Source: Branchipolynoe longqiensis (Eukaryota > Annelida > Polychaeta > Phyllodocida > Polynoidae). From it: a DNA stretch of 64,000 nt. The translations under genes and the position numbers were made by a program. Under the pieces are notes generated by a model. The model was not told the origin of the DNA. It did not search any database and saw only the letters and a list, made by a program, of their open reading frames with translations. The stretch spans positions 62,001 to 126,000 of the forward strand of contig JASIRB010000504.1 in the NCBI GenBank assembly GCA_030323885.1, in the 5' to 3' direction. Shown here in pieces: positions 43,979-53,364 of this stretch; within the stretch, counting starts at the first letter, position 1, and every line of letters starts with the position of its first letter.

Positions 43979-45299
43979 CTAATTTTCTGGATATTCATAG
44001 TCTACAATTTCTCCCTCTGCTGGTCTGACTACATGGCCCTCATTCACCCTTAGGCGATGGCGCCTGTTGCGCCGAATATAGTTTCCCCCCTGGGTTTGGA
44101 CTACGTATGATCTGGGGCCCACCTGCTCGCTTACTCTGGCTGTGGTGTCCCATTTCTCCTTCCTCACCTCGACTACATCATTGTTGTTTAGGATGGGTAG
44201 GTCCTTAGCTGTGGCATTGTAATTTTCAATTTGTCGATTTCTCTGGGCCTCACCCCTGACGTCACTGAGCGTCATCTTGCTTCTACCCTGTAGTCTCGGG
44301 AGCCTAGTACTCAGTTTCCTGCCCATTAACATCTCGCCCGGGGACATCCCCGTTTCCCTTGGAGCCGCTCTGTAGGTGAGTAGTGCTAAATATAGGTCCC
44401 CCCGTAGTGCTAAATATAGGTCCCCCCCGCCTTCTTTGGCTTTGTTGAGAACCGACTTAACTATTCCCACTCCCCTCTCTGCATGCCCATTAGACTGGGG
44501 ATACCTCGGACTGGAGGTTCTGTGTTCAAACTGATAGTCCCTAGCGAACTGTTTGAACCTCTCCGAGCTGAACTGGGGCCCATTGTCCGTCACCAGTCTT
44601 TGGGGAATCCCAGGCCTGGAAAACATACTTTTTAGGTGGGTTACCACTGTCTCTGACGATGTACTCGCCAGCATTGTAATTTTGGGGTAGTTGGAATAGT
44701 AATCTATGCATATTAGATACTCGTTCCCCTCCCAGTAAAATAAATCCGCTCCGACTTTCTCCCAGGGTCCCCACTTTAAACGGGGTGTTGAATGCTGTTA
44801 GGGCCTTCGAATCCTCTGACAGTTTCACCATCCAGAAGGCCTGTGAGGGGTCAAGCTTACTGAAGTGTGTTGCTCTGCTTATCTCCGCGAAGATCTCATC
44901 CCTCATGGGAAGCTGGTAGTGTTCCCTGCTGATTGCTACATTGAGATCCTTAGGATCCAGGCATACCCTGAGCGCTATGTTGCTCTTTTTAACCACCACC
45001 ATGTCACTCACCCAGTCCATGGGTTCCTCCTGGCGGTGTATCACACCTAGCTTCTCCATTCGGTCCAGCTCCTCTCTCAGGGACTCCCTCAGTGATATTG
45101 GCACTCTTCTGGCTGGCCTGATGACAGGGCGGGCTCCTTCTTTGATGACTATCTTGTGGACAAATGGTAGAGCCGAGAGCTGGCCCTTCACTTCCGGTAT
45201 GGTGTACTGTTTTGTGTCTGCCACGAAGTCTTCCATACTGCGTCTGCATTGCTGTATGCTGTCCACCCGTTTGACTAGGCCCGTTATCCACAACGACAA
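43979..45299 (-). pseudogene. RT (N-terminal) and integrase of the deleted gypsy
   Basis: RT starts with PARRVPISLRESLREELDRM, DWVSDMVVVKK, LRVCLDPKDLN and SKLDPSQAFWMV, stopping at AFNTPF. Integrase core (43979-44740): second Asp in VTDNGPQFSS and Glu in NGHAERGVGIV; a small in-frame duplication DLYLALRGDLYLAL is seen near 44375-44430. C-terminal region follows to 43982. Confidence 0.9.
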
Positions 45300-46488
45300 A
45301 TCTCACCGGATACTCTTTGCCCGTCACACTGACCCTTAGCACACAGGACCCAATGTCATTTATACTGGCCCCTTTGTAATCCGACAGGCGCACATTAGCC
45401 GGTCGCAGGGTCGGCCTCTCTGGCAACCCTCTGTACTCCTGTACGTTTAGAAGGTTTGCCTGCGCCCCCATGTCCAACTTCACTGTGATCAGTGACCGTC
45501 CAACCTGGAGAGTGTGTACCCATCGACACTGTTTGTTTATCACGACCTCGTTGATGCTGGCTGTGACTGTGCCGATCCACATTCCTTCCCCCAAGTCCAA
45601 CGCGCCCTCACTGCTGGTTACTTCTTCACTTTGGACCATATTCACCTTAGTGTGACACAACCGGGTGTAGTGGCCTCTGAACCCACACTTAATGCATCTA
45701 GATCCGTAGACCGGACACTGGTGCCTCTTGTGACGCGTAGCACAGCGTTTGCAATCGTATTCCTCGCCTGGGTCGCTCCCCAGTGGGGATGCTGCTGTGG
45801 CTTCCCATCCCCGGGATGGTGCTCCGCCGCCGCGTGGTCTACTGTCACCACGCTGCCGAGTGTCACTACCGCGCCATTGACTGTCACGGCGGGACTTCAC
45901 CACACTGACCGCCTCTGTCTCTAGCGGGTTCATTACCTTCCTGCGGCTGTCAATGAACTCGGATGACTTGCATATCTCCACAGCCTTCTCTAGAGTCAAC
46001 TTGCGGTCCCTGAACATTTTGGCTGTCAACTTACTGTCTCTAATGCCCACTATGAGTCTGTTTCGCACAAACTCATCCTCCGTATCGTAGTCGCACATGG
46101 CCACCTGCATTCGCAGGTCCGTAATGAAGGCTTCCACTGCCTGGCCCTCCTTCTGCACCATGGTGTTGAACAACCAACGCTCGTAGATGGGGTTCTTCTT
46201 CGGCAGACAAATTTCGTCAAACTTTTTGACCACACAGTTAAAGTCTAGTTTGTCCTCTGCCGGTATATCCACGTCACCTACTTTGTGGTCCGCCTCAAAT
46301 TTGAACGTCTTGTAGGTCACTATGGCTTCCCTGCCAGCTGTTGTCAGCAGTAGGGCTGTTTTCCTTGCCCCATCTGTGACTCCTATGGCCATGGCGTACC
46401 ACTCAAAAGCGTCCTTAAATGTCTCCCATCTCTCTGCCACATGCCCTTCATTTAATCTGAGGGCTTCTGGTGGCTTAACTGACTCCAT
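45004..46488 (-). CDS. Gag-protease of the internally deleted gypsy
   Basis: A 494-residue open frame from ATG at 46488. Capsid part: HVAERWETFKDAFEWYAMA, FVRNRLIVGIRD and KAVEICKSSE. Two zinc knuckles: CKRCATRHKRHQC and CIKCGFRGHYTRLC. Protease: VKLDMGAQANLLN, where Asp-Met-Gly stands for the usual Asp-Thr/Ser-Gly, so activity is doubtful. The last 60 residues are out of frame with RT, so the open reading at the end is not native. Confidence 0.85.
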   Translation of the reverse strand: MESVKPPEALRLNEGHVAERWETFKDAFEWYAMAIGVTDGARKTALLLTTAGREAIVTYKTFKFEADHKVGDVDIPAEDKLDFNCVVKKFDEICLPKKNPIYERWLFNTMVQKEGQAVEAFITDLRMQVAMCDYDTEDEFVRNRLIVGIRDSKLTAKMFRDRKLTLEKAVEICKSSEFIDSRRKVMNPLETEAVSVVKSRRDSQWRGSDTRQRGDSRPRGGGAPSRGWEATAASPLGSDPGEEYDCKRCATRHKRHQCPVYGSRCIKCGFRGHYTRLCHTKVNMVQSEEVTSSEGALDLGEGMWIGTVTASINEVVINKQCRWVHTLQVGRSLITVKLDMGAQANLLNVQEYRGLPERPTLRPANVRLSDYKGASINDIGSCVLRVSVTGKEYPVRFVVVDNGPSQTGGQHTAMQTQYGRLRGRHKTVHHTGSEGPALGSTICPQDSHQRRSPPCHQASQKSANITEGVPERGAGPNGEARCDTPPGGTHGLGE

Positions 46489-46521
46489 ATTCCTTACCTT
46501 TGCTTTTTACTCCTGGCACCA

Positions 46522-46669
46522 TGAAAAGATCTCTGCACACGTTTGTATAGCTGGGTTAGAGTAGTTTATTCCCAGCATGCACCATCCAAGATGGCATGCC
46601 TTAGTACATACACAAACCGTCAGGTGGCAGCACCACCAGTGGATACCCACACCTAGTAGTATCGACACA
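46522..46669 (-). repeat. 5' LTR of the internally deleted gypsy
   Basis: 148 bp; the minus strand has AATAAACTACTC as poly(A) signal. Confidence 0.93.
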
Positions 46670-47126
46670 TTACTGTCAGTCTGGACATTGTGGTGACCCG
46701 CATATCTATGCAAAGCTGAGTCGTCCGATGCCTTTAACGAGCCCACAAGCCAGTCATTGGCGTATAATGCTCCATATCCCCACTTGGATGCATCACTATA
46801 AATTGCCACCATAGGTGCAAATTGCTCCAATATTTTAGCATTACCATTGAAAGTCCTGGCAAAGGCTAACCACCAATCTAGGTCTTCCGTAATGCCTTTA
46901 GTTAATCAAATTTTATAATAAGATTTGTTTAAGCGTCCTAACAGATCATAAATTCTCCTAGAGAAGGTTCTTCCGCCTTTAATAACTTTTGAACAGTGTG
47001 TAAGAAGCCCACCCACCCATTCCAATTCTTTCTTAGTAGCTTTATTTCTATGCTTTGGCTTATACAATATATCGATAGTTTTTTTCAACTTATCTTCAGG
47101 CAAAGTTACTTCTAGTTTAACACTAT

Positions 47127-47467
47127 TGTAATGGCCCACGGCCCTCCGACTCTCTCTCTCGCGCAGTCACACGGAAGAACACCAAGATTCAATTCAGTGT
47201 ACGCTTCACCCTTGGTTTATTGAACCATCTGCTCTCCGCGGCATCAGTAGTTGTCTGACACGCCCCCTGACTCGCCAGATCCCACATCGACTCTATCGGT
47301 GTGTGTGGGGGGGTGGGTCAGCCACACGCAGTAGAGGTCAGCCCAGTTGGGGTCTGACCAGTGGCTACCCGTGCCGCCACCTAGCGCAGTGTAATGGTAC
47401 TGCGCTGGTGGCCTCGTAGTCTCCGCTGCTACCGCGTGATAGTAGAGCTCATGTTCAGACTACTACA
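47127..47467 (-). mobile_element. solo LTR, target duplication CTAT
   Basis: 341 bp, minus-strand ends TGTAGTAGTC ... GGCCATTACA, poly(A) signal AATAAACC inside. CTAT flanks both ends (47123-47126, 47468-47471). Removal restores the RT reading GIIIDSVKLEV. The parent element is not present in the window. Confidence 0.88.
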
Positions 47468-49237
47468 CTATCGATAATTATACCCAGAATTCTAACCTTA
47501 GTTTCTTCAGCAGTAGTTACCTTCTTATAATTAATAAAGAAACCAATTCTATGCAAAATCGACATAACAGTCCATTGATATGTCATAGCATCATCTTTCG
47601 ACCTTCCCACTATACAATAGTCGTCAAAATAATTGACTGTTTCCATGCCCTCTCTAATAGCACATCTAACGGTAAAGTCTTAAATCCCTAAAAATATGTG
47701 AGGCCTGGAAGAAAGGCCCATGCTTAGTCGGTTATCACAGTAATAGGTATCTAATCCAACATCACCAGGAAGTCTCAACAACCCCTGCCTATTTCTATCA
47801 TCCGGGTGAATTGCCACTGCCCGATACGCATTCTTAATGTCAATAGTGCAAATCTAGTCTCTGCGCTGTAACATATGGATTTATAATAACATTTTTCGGC
47901 AATTTCTCCTGTATAATTAGTTTTGAGACATTAAAAGAATTAATAAATTGGGGTTAATTTAGGACTCGTAAAAAATAGGATAAAAAGCCATTTTCAGGGA
48001 CCCATATCTTAAAAAGTAAGAGAAATATACCATCAAGGCTCTGGAATTGCCTTGTATATACTACATTCATTTTATTAAGCAAATTACAGTCATCACACAA
48101 TTCATTTGTTGAAGTTACAGGCATATCAATTATGCAGATTATTTTAATCACTGCCCAACCAGAAATGCACAGACGGCACAAAACTGTTACTTTGACTGGT
48201 CATAAAATGGTTATTATTGGCCCTATGCGATTCATCCTTGAGAAACCAGCTGATATATTTACAAAATACATGACTATTTTTGTTCTTGCCTCGCTATACA
48301 TTAGTTTTAGAACTATAAGACTTCAAAATCTGAAAATATGCTAATTTTACCCATGTCCGAGGCTTGATTTTCTTATGGAAAAATAGCTCAAATGACCCAA
48401 AATTCAACAGTGCCTCATGACCAAACCGTTTGAGATACAGAGCTGAACCATGCAATATAACCATGTTGGACAATTCTCTTAATAATGTAACCACATTCGT
48501 TTCATTTAAATTAATATTTGCATAGCTCTAGTGGCATTAAAAATATCACCTTTTGGATTTTGTGGACAAAAAGTAAAACTTGAAATTCAACCATCAACTT
48601 TTGAAACTAATACTGGTCCAATTGAACCAATTAAAAAATGAGGATGTAGATAAATATGTGCTCTATGTCATGAAATCAAGAGTTAAATTGTAGTTAGAAA
48701 CCCTCCTTTTGGCGACCTGAAAGGTAACACCTACTGCAAAGCAGCTCCGCTCAGTGGAATGGAGCTAGCATTATCGTCATTGCCGATCGGCGGTATTTGC
48801 ACATAGCTAATCACTGTCACGCACATTTTTGCGCATTTCCCCATGCAGGACAGACACAAATAATTGTATTATTTAAATAGAGGACAAAATTAGGTTTCTA
48901 ATATTTAGAATTATGAGCCGTTTTGGCATCATTTTGAAGTTTTCAAACGTTTTTTACAAATAATTCTGTTCAAAGTTCTCATTGATGTTTGATACTAATA
49001 TGCGGATAAGAATCTTCTCTATCGTTTCTATGTGATTTTGAACATGTGGGACCTATGGGGCCTTGCGCAAATTGAATTGAATGTTGCCACAACAATTCTT
49101 GATGATCTGGAGCTACGGCCAAAAGGTCTGAAATGCACAAATTCGGCTCTCCAATACACACTTTTTACCTCAAATTCGGAATAGTGACAGAAGTAATAAA
49201 TAAAGAGCAGTTTATAAGCTATTATTCCATATACTTT

Positions 49238-49570
49238 TCATTTAAATGGGTAGAATCTTAGATGAACTATAGTGAGTTTAAAATGAGCTTTTATTGGTGC
49301 CAAATGATGCATTTCCATCACCGTACGGCGCTCTCTTGGGATAACTAATTTAACAGTAACTCTAAATTGTACAGGCTTAGCTATAATGGTCTCAAATATT
49401 GATACTAATAATTTGCCATTGTCACAGTTTTCTACCAATAAATTATTATTTTTGCCGAACCCATTCGGGTATGTCCAAACCAGTCCGTTCAGTCCTGCAG
49501 TGTTACTAAGCCGAACGTCCTGAGCGTCCTCAAATGTAGTGTATTCACGTGATACACTCCCCACCTGCAC
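49238..49570 (-). pseudogene. second ORF fragment of the Ngaro-like element
   Basis: A 110-residue frame of unknown function that lies between gag and RT. Its homologue, read from about 57190 on the plus strand in the second copy, shares the pattern LVWTYPNGFGKNNNLLVENCD / LLWTFPCGLGRETDFVVENCD and the block that follows. The residues between 48000 and 49200 contain RT N-terminal remains that I could not resolve. Confidence 0.6.
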
Positions 49571-49734
49571 AATCCCACCATTAGCACTGCTCGCTGGCCT
49601 ATTTGTAATTAGCTAAGGAATGTCGTTGTTCACTCCAATACAATTAGCTGTGCATGTGTCGTCAATTGCAGCCAATTGAACCCAGGGTTGCACATTCTGG
49701 GGATCTTCAATAGACGATTTCGGTTGAATTTTTA

Positions 49735-50734
49735 CTTTTCATTCTTTACACTTATATCTTTTGTGATTTTTTTAGCCACACTTCGAACATTTATGCTCAT
49801 AGTTACATTCTTCCTCCATTCTGCTGCACCCTTCATCACCATTCCACTGGTAACAGCAGCGCGTGGGCTTGGATCCCAACCCAGCGCCCTTCTTGCCGTA
49901 CAAACTACCAGCGCCTGGCTTGCGCACCTTCGCATTCTGCGCCATAGTGCACTGCACTTTCACCCGAATTAACCTTGGCAAATGCCGCCATTCCAATTTG
50001 CTCTGCTGCCTTTTGCACTGCAAGCGCATAGTCTACATGTGCCAAATCTTTAAAGTAGTCGTCTCTCGCCCTCACACATATGAACACGATATGCTCTATA
50101 ATAGCTTGATAGTCAGCTATTGCTTAGTCAGGAATATCTAAACCCACAGTCCAGTCGCTGCCACCACTTCATAGTCATTTAAGCGGTGCACCTCCTTGCC
50201 AGCCACTGTGTAGCGCTTTAGAGCCCACTTACTGCGCCTTCTTCTACTGGAACTGCTATCACTACGGCTGTGTGTTCGCCATCGTCCACTTTCGCCTCTG
50301 GTGCACACTCTGGAGCGGCCAAAGTTTGAAAACACTGTGGTGGTGCCCACTGCGCCTGGAGACGAACCGCCCACCTTCCACGTGGGCGCCGGTAGCCCAA
50401 GGTCGTCCAAGTTCGCCATCGACCGTTCCAGTCATCATCCTGCCAGCTGGTCGTCCCGCATCGCCTGAAGTTCCCTCCTGCGCGTCTCCAACACCCCGAG
50501 CCTTATCTCCGACTCAAGTCTTGTAATGTCGTCCGTCACACTTTTCTCCCGGTCATCCACAGTCAATGCTGACAAAGACTCGTCTACTACCTCCAACTCC
50601 CCGTCGTCCGCCGGCTTTTCCCCCTTAGCAGCCATAGCTGACTGACGTGTCATCCTCTTGTCCTGTTGATATGTCACACAAGCTTCTTTATCGTTCTTCT
50701 TATGACATTCACCACATTCACGACAAAATACCAT
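49735..50734 (-). pseudogene. Gag of the Ngaro-like element, CCCH/CCHC-type zinc finger
   Basis: Begins MVFCRECGECHKKND with a short cysteine motif, then a coiled-coil-like acidic region (ESEIRLGVLETRRRELQAM), an Arg/Ser-rich segment (HSRSDSSSSRRRRSKWALK), and ends with CCYQWNGDEGCSRMEEEC and KCSKCG. Frameshifts near 50430 and 50130. The homologous frame in the 55.7-56.7 kb copy is better kept. Confidence 0.85.
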
Positions 50735-50839
50735 GTCGTACCTAGCTTTGGAATTGACGAACAGGCGGCATACGACAAGCAGACGGCAGGTAAGCAACAG
50801 ACGACCGAAGAACCACCAGCACAGACGAGAAGGTGTGCT

Positions 50840-51071
50840 CAGTTTGAAAACCTGGTGCGCAATGGCCGAGTAGCAGGTCACAGGGCACCAACACACGGTG
50901 GCACTGCAGTAGCGCACAGAGCAATCGACCAATTCGGGTTGTGATAGGCCAATACACATATTAATCGTCGTTAAATACCCGAACCTTACTGGGCAGTAAT
51001 AATCAGCACAATAATAATAAGGATAGGATGCTCCGCCTTTTTATATAATGATAATAATTATCCTGTCTATA
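50840..51071 (-). repeat. split direct repeat A1 with TATA-like promoter
   Basis: 232 bp, about 95% identical to A2 by eye. On the minus strand TTATATAAAAAGGCGGAGC near the outer end is a probable promoter; a similar TATATAAAGGGCGGAGC begins the related copy at 55363. Confidence 0.93.
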
Positions 51072-51932
51072 ATACATTTCTGACATTTAATATGACGTTA
51101 AAAGATGCATGCGAACAATTTTCGACCATTTTTAGTCTAATCCGACTTTTTTCCAACTCTGTGACACTTCGGAGGTCCTTATGACACTCTAGAGGTTAGT
51201 GTTCAGTCTGCAAGCATCGATATTACATTGGTACAAATCGGATTTGGTGTTACTACCATTTAGTTCCACATCGATATGCTTGGCCCACCCATTTCGTCTT
51301 TCTGGCTGTCAAACTCGGAGAAACCCGACGACGTCGATGGTAGACGCATGGTTGCTCGACAGGTCTCCTTAGAGTTAACATTGCAGGTCTCAGCTCTATG
51401 AGAAAACAAGGCTTAAGCGGTTTGAATCGATGACCTAGTTTCATGGACTATTTTCTTGCAAAACCAACCAAATTCTTTGATTTCACCAAATATAAGTTGT
51501 TTTGAGTGGAAATAAAGGCAGAAATAGATTCAAAATGTCTTTTTGTACATTATGTACAAGTATCTAACATCAAATATTAGTTTTAACAAAAATAGCACGA
51601 ACGACAGAAAGCTGTATACCCACAGCATTAACTTAGCGTCAAAAGGTAAACAAAGCAATGACAGTGGCTCGCCTCAAACTTTGAAATTATAATGACCACA
51701 TCTAATTGTTAAATAATGTTAGATTTCTAGCTTTTAGCTCAAGTTTTAACATGCTCTCGCGGTTTCCATACATTTCTTCAACAGTTTTTTTTTTGTTGGT
51801 ACATTAGTTGTTTAAGCAGGGGAAATTTCAGTTGCAGGCGATTGGTCTTCCTCATTCCACTGCTCCTTGACCTATCCTAATAATGCCGAGCGCTTGGCTA
51901 GGAAGCAACAAGTATCAATTTTTTAAGTCATT
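51072..51932. other. no gene recognised
   Basis: AT-rich non-coding, T run at 51785-51796. Confidence 0.5.
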
Positions 51933-52155
51933 CCCAGATAGCACACAGCCGTTGGGCCGAAGTTGTTTTGTCCAACCTCCCCACCGTCAGCTCGACGGCT
52001 GTATCCGCCGTCGGCCCGACGGCGGATACCGCCGTCGAGCCAATGGCAGATACTGCCATCGGGCCGACGGCGGATACCGCCGTCGAGCCGACGGTAGATA
52101 CCGCCGTCGGCTCGACGGAGGGGAGGTTGGACAAAACAACGTCGGCCCGACGACG
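51933..52155. mobile_element. second hairpin-transposon copy, one end only
   Basis: Begins CCCAGATAGCACACAGCCGT as at 21992, then GTTGTTTTGTCCAACCTCCCC, about five to six 24-bp units of the type GCCGTCGGCCCGACGGCGGATACC, the inverted GGGGAGGTTGGACAAAACAAC, and GTCGGCCCGACG. The opposite TIR is absent, so it is truncated after 52155. The units are palindromic within themselves. Confidence 0.85.
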
Positions 52156-53364
52156 AAAAATCGCTTCTTACACATATACAAAACATATATTATATATACA
52201 TATACACATACATTTAGACATACACATACATATACAAAACATACATATTCATATTCACATACATATACACATACACATATGAAGTGGGCGTGCCTACTCG
52301 CCTTGAGCAATTTGCGCACTCGTTCAACGGGCGCGCAAATTGCTTCCGCATGTGCATGCGAGGGTTCTCGGGGGTAAAGCGTTGCTTGGCGACTCGCTAA
52401 GCAACGATGGAAGGTCGGGCGTTCGGGGCCTGACCCGGCAGACGTGTTTATGCACGCTCTGTCATTTCCGCCGATATTTGGTCTTTTTCTTATCTAAATT
52501 CTAAAACTAACTTAATCAAACCATACGGGAGGGAAAGGGAGTTATCTGCTTCTTTGGTAGATATACATATTTCGCTGGTATCCTTGTTAGTTATGGTAAG
52601 AATAAAGTCGTGAGCTCTTGTGGAGGTGGATTAGGACGTTCCTTGCATTCTTTACTATCCTCCAGTATTACTGTAGATTAACTGCTATGGAAAACCCGAT
52701 ATTCGATTGCTTTATATGTAATTACAGGCCTTAAGCATAAGCAAGCCTTATGCAGTTACTTAACCCATCTGCGGGAAAATAATGACGAAACCATAACAGA
52801 ATTAACGTAGTGTTACTTTAGGGTGGAAATTAACGACATTAACTTAGAACTGATTAGCAGTGACAGCGGCGGCATCTCTAGCTGGACGCGTATTTCTGGA
52901 ATCATTCAGTAACATAAGTAATACCCCGAAATGCGAAGGGGACAGCCAGTTAGTTGAAATAACCTAATTTATAGATCTAGAGATACTTTAGGCCGATAAA
53001 TGCGCTCGATGGCAAATTGCGTATGTAGACAAAACTCTGGCTTTCCGCCTTAAGCATGGGGAGGACACCGACGGCAACGGACTAACTGCAGACGGGAGGA
53101 GGAGCCGCATCAGCCCGCGGCAGGCCCAGGAAATGCACATGGAAATTATTACATAATATTACATGCACTTAACACGTTAGGCTCGCCTTAAGCGGGGGCA
53201 GATTAGCCGAACGGTTAAACATACATATTTATATACACATACATATACATATACAAAACATTACAAAGGCAGAGATAATTAAGTTTGGTTGAGCGAACCC
53301 AAATGGCCCCTCCTTTATTTAACGTGAAAATCCTGGATATATATTTCTATAATATCTGAATGCT
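52156..53364. other. no gene recognised; microsatellites and a hairpin
   Basis: (ACATAT/ACATAC)n at 52170-52285 and 53218-53260; inverted GCAATTTGCGC near 52305-52345; a perfect-looking hairpin GTTGCTTGGCG-ACT-CGCTAAGCAAC at about 52381-52405. A tRNA-like box A remnant GATTAGCCGAACGGTTAAA at about 53200. Confidence 0.5.

Larger units (their letters stand above)
43507..46669 (-). mobile_element. internally deleted Ty3/gypsy element, target duplication TTACT
   Basis: Two 148-bp LTRs (43507-43654 and 46522-46669; minus-strand ends TGTGTCGATAC ... ATCTTTTCA) flank gag-protease-RT-integrase. TTACT is duplicated (43502-43506, 46670-46674). Purine tract GGAGGGAGA precedes the 3' LTR and a PBS-like TGGTGCCAGG follows the 5' LTR. 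RT ends after AFNTPF and the frame passes into the start of the integrase core, so the RT palm/thumb, RNase H and integrase finger, roughly 1.4 kb, are deleted. It sits in the RNase H of the Ngaro-like element. Confidence 0.93.
43261..47940 (-). pseudogene. RT and RNase H of the Ngaro-like element, split by two insertions
   Basis: RT: TIDIKNAYRAVAIHP (47800-47880, motif A), YFDDYCIVG (about 47620), GIIIDSV joined across a solo LTR to KLEVTLPEDKLKK (47040-47125), and GGRTFSRRIYDLLGRL. RNase H: AIYSDASKWGYGAL (46780-46830), then interrupted at ...DSN by the gypsy, and resuming at EHINVQELWAIYAAVQQW and FITDNTVISTAIN (43380-43500). Stops are few but present. Confidence 0.9.
41727..51071 (-). mobile_element. 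Ngaro-like tyrosine-recombinase retrotransposon with split direct repeats, invaded by two LTR elements
   Basis: On the minus strand the order is A1 (50840-51071), gag, second ORF, RT-RNase H, tyrosine recombinase, B1 (42055-42142), A2 (41827-42057), B2 (41727-41814). This A1-ORFs-B1-A2-B2 layout defines the Ngaro/PAT type of YR retrotransposon, whose circular intermediate is integrated by the recombinase. After subtracting the gypsy (43507-46669) and solo LTR (47127-47467) the element is about 5.8 kb. Its coding frames are decayed. Confidence 0.93.

Noticed and set aside
48132..48344. Short ORFs in 48.0-49.2 kb as separate genes
   Set aside because: They lie inside the Ngaro-like element and are fragments or shadows of its decayed coding region.
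51960..52140. CRISPR array
   Set aside because: Units are contiguous, without unique spacers, and the window is eukaryotic.
51928..52282. ORFs with TAVSAVGPTA repeats
   Set aside because: Translations of the 24-bp hairpin units and an ACATAT microsatellite.
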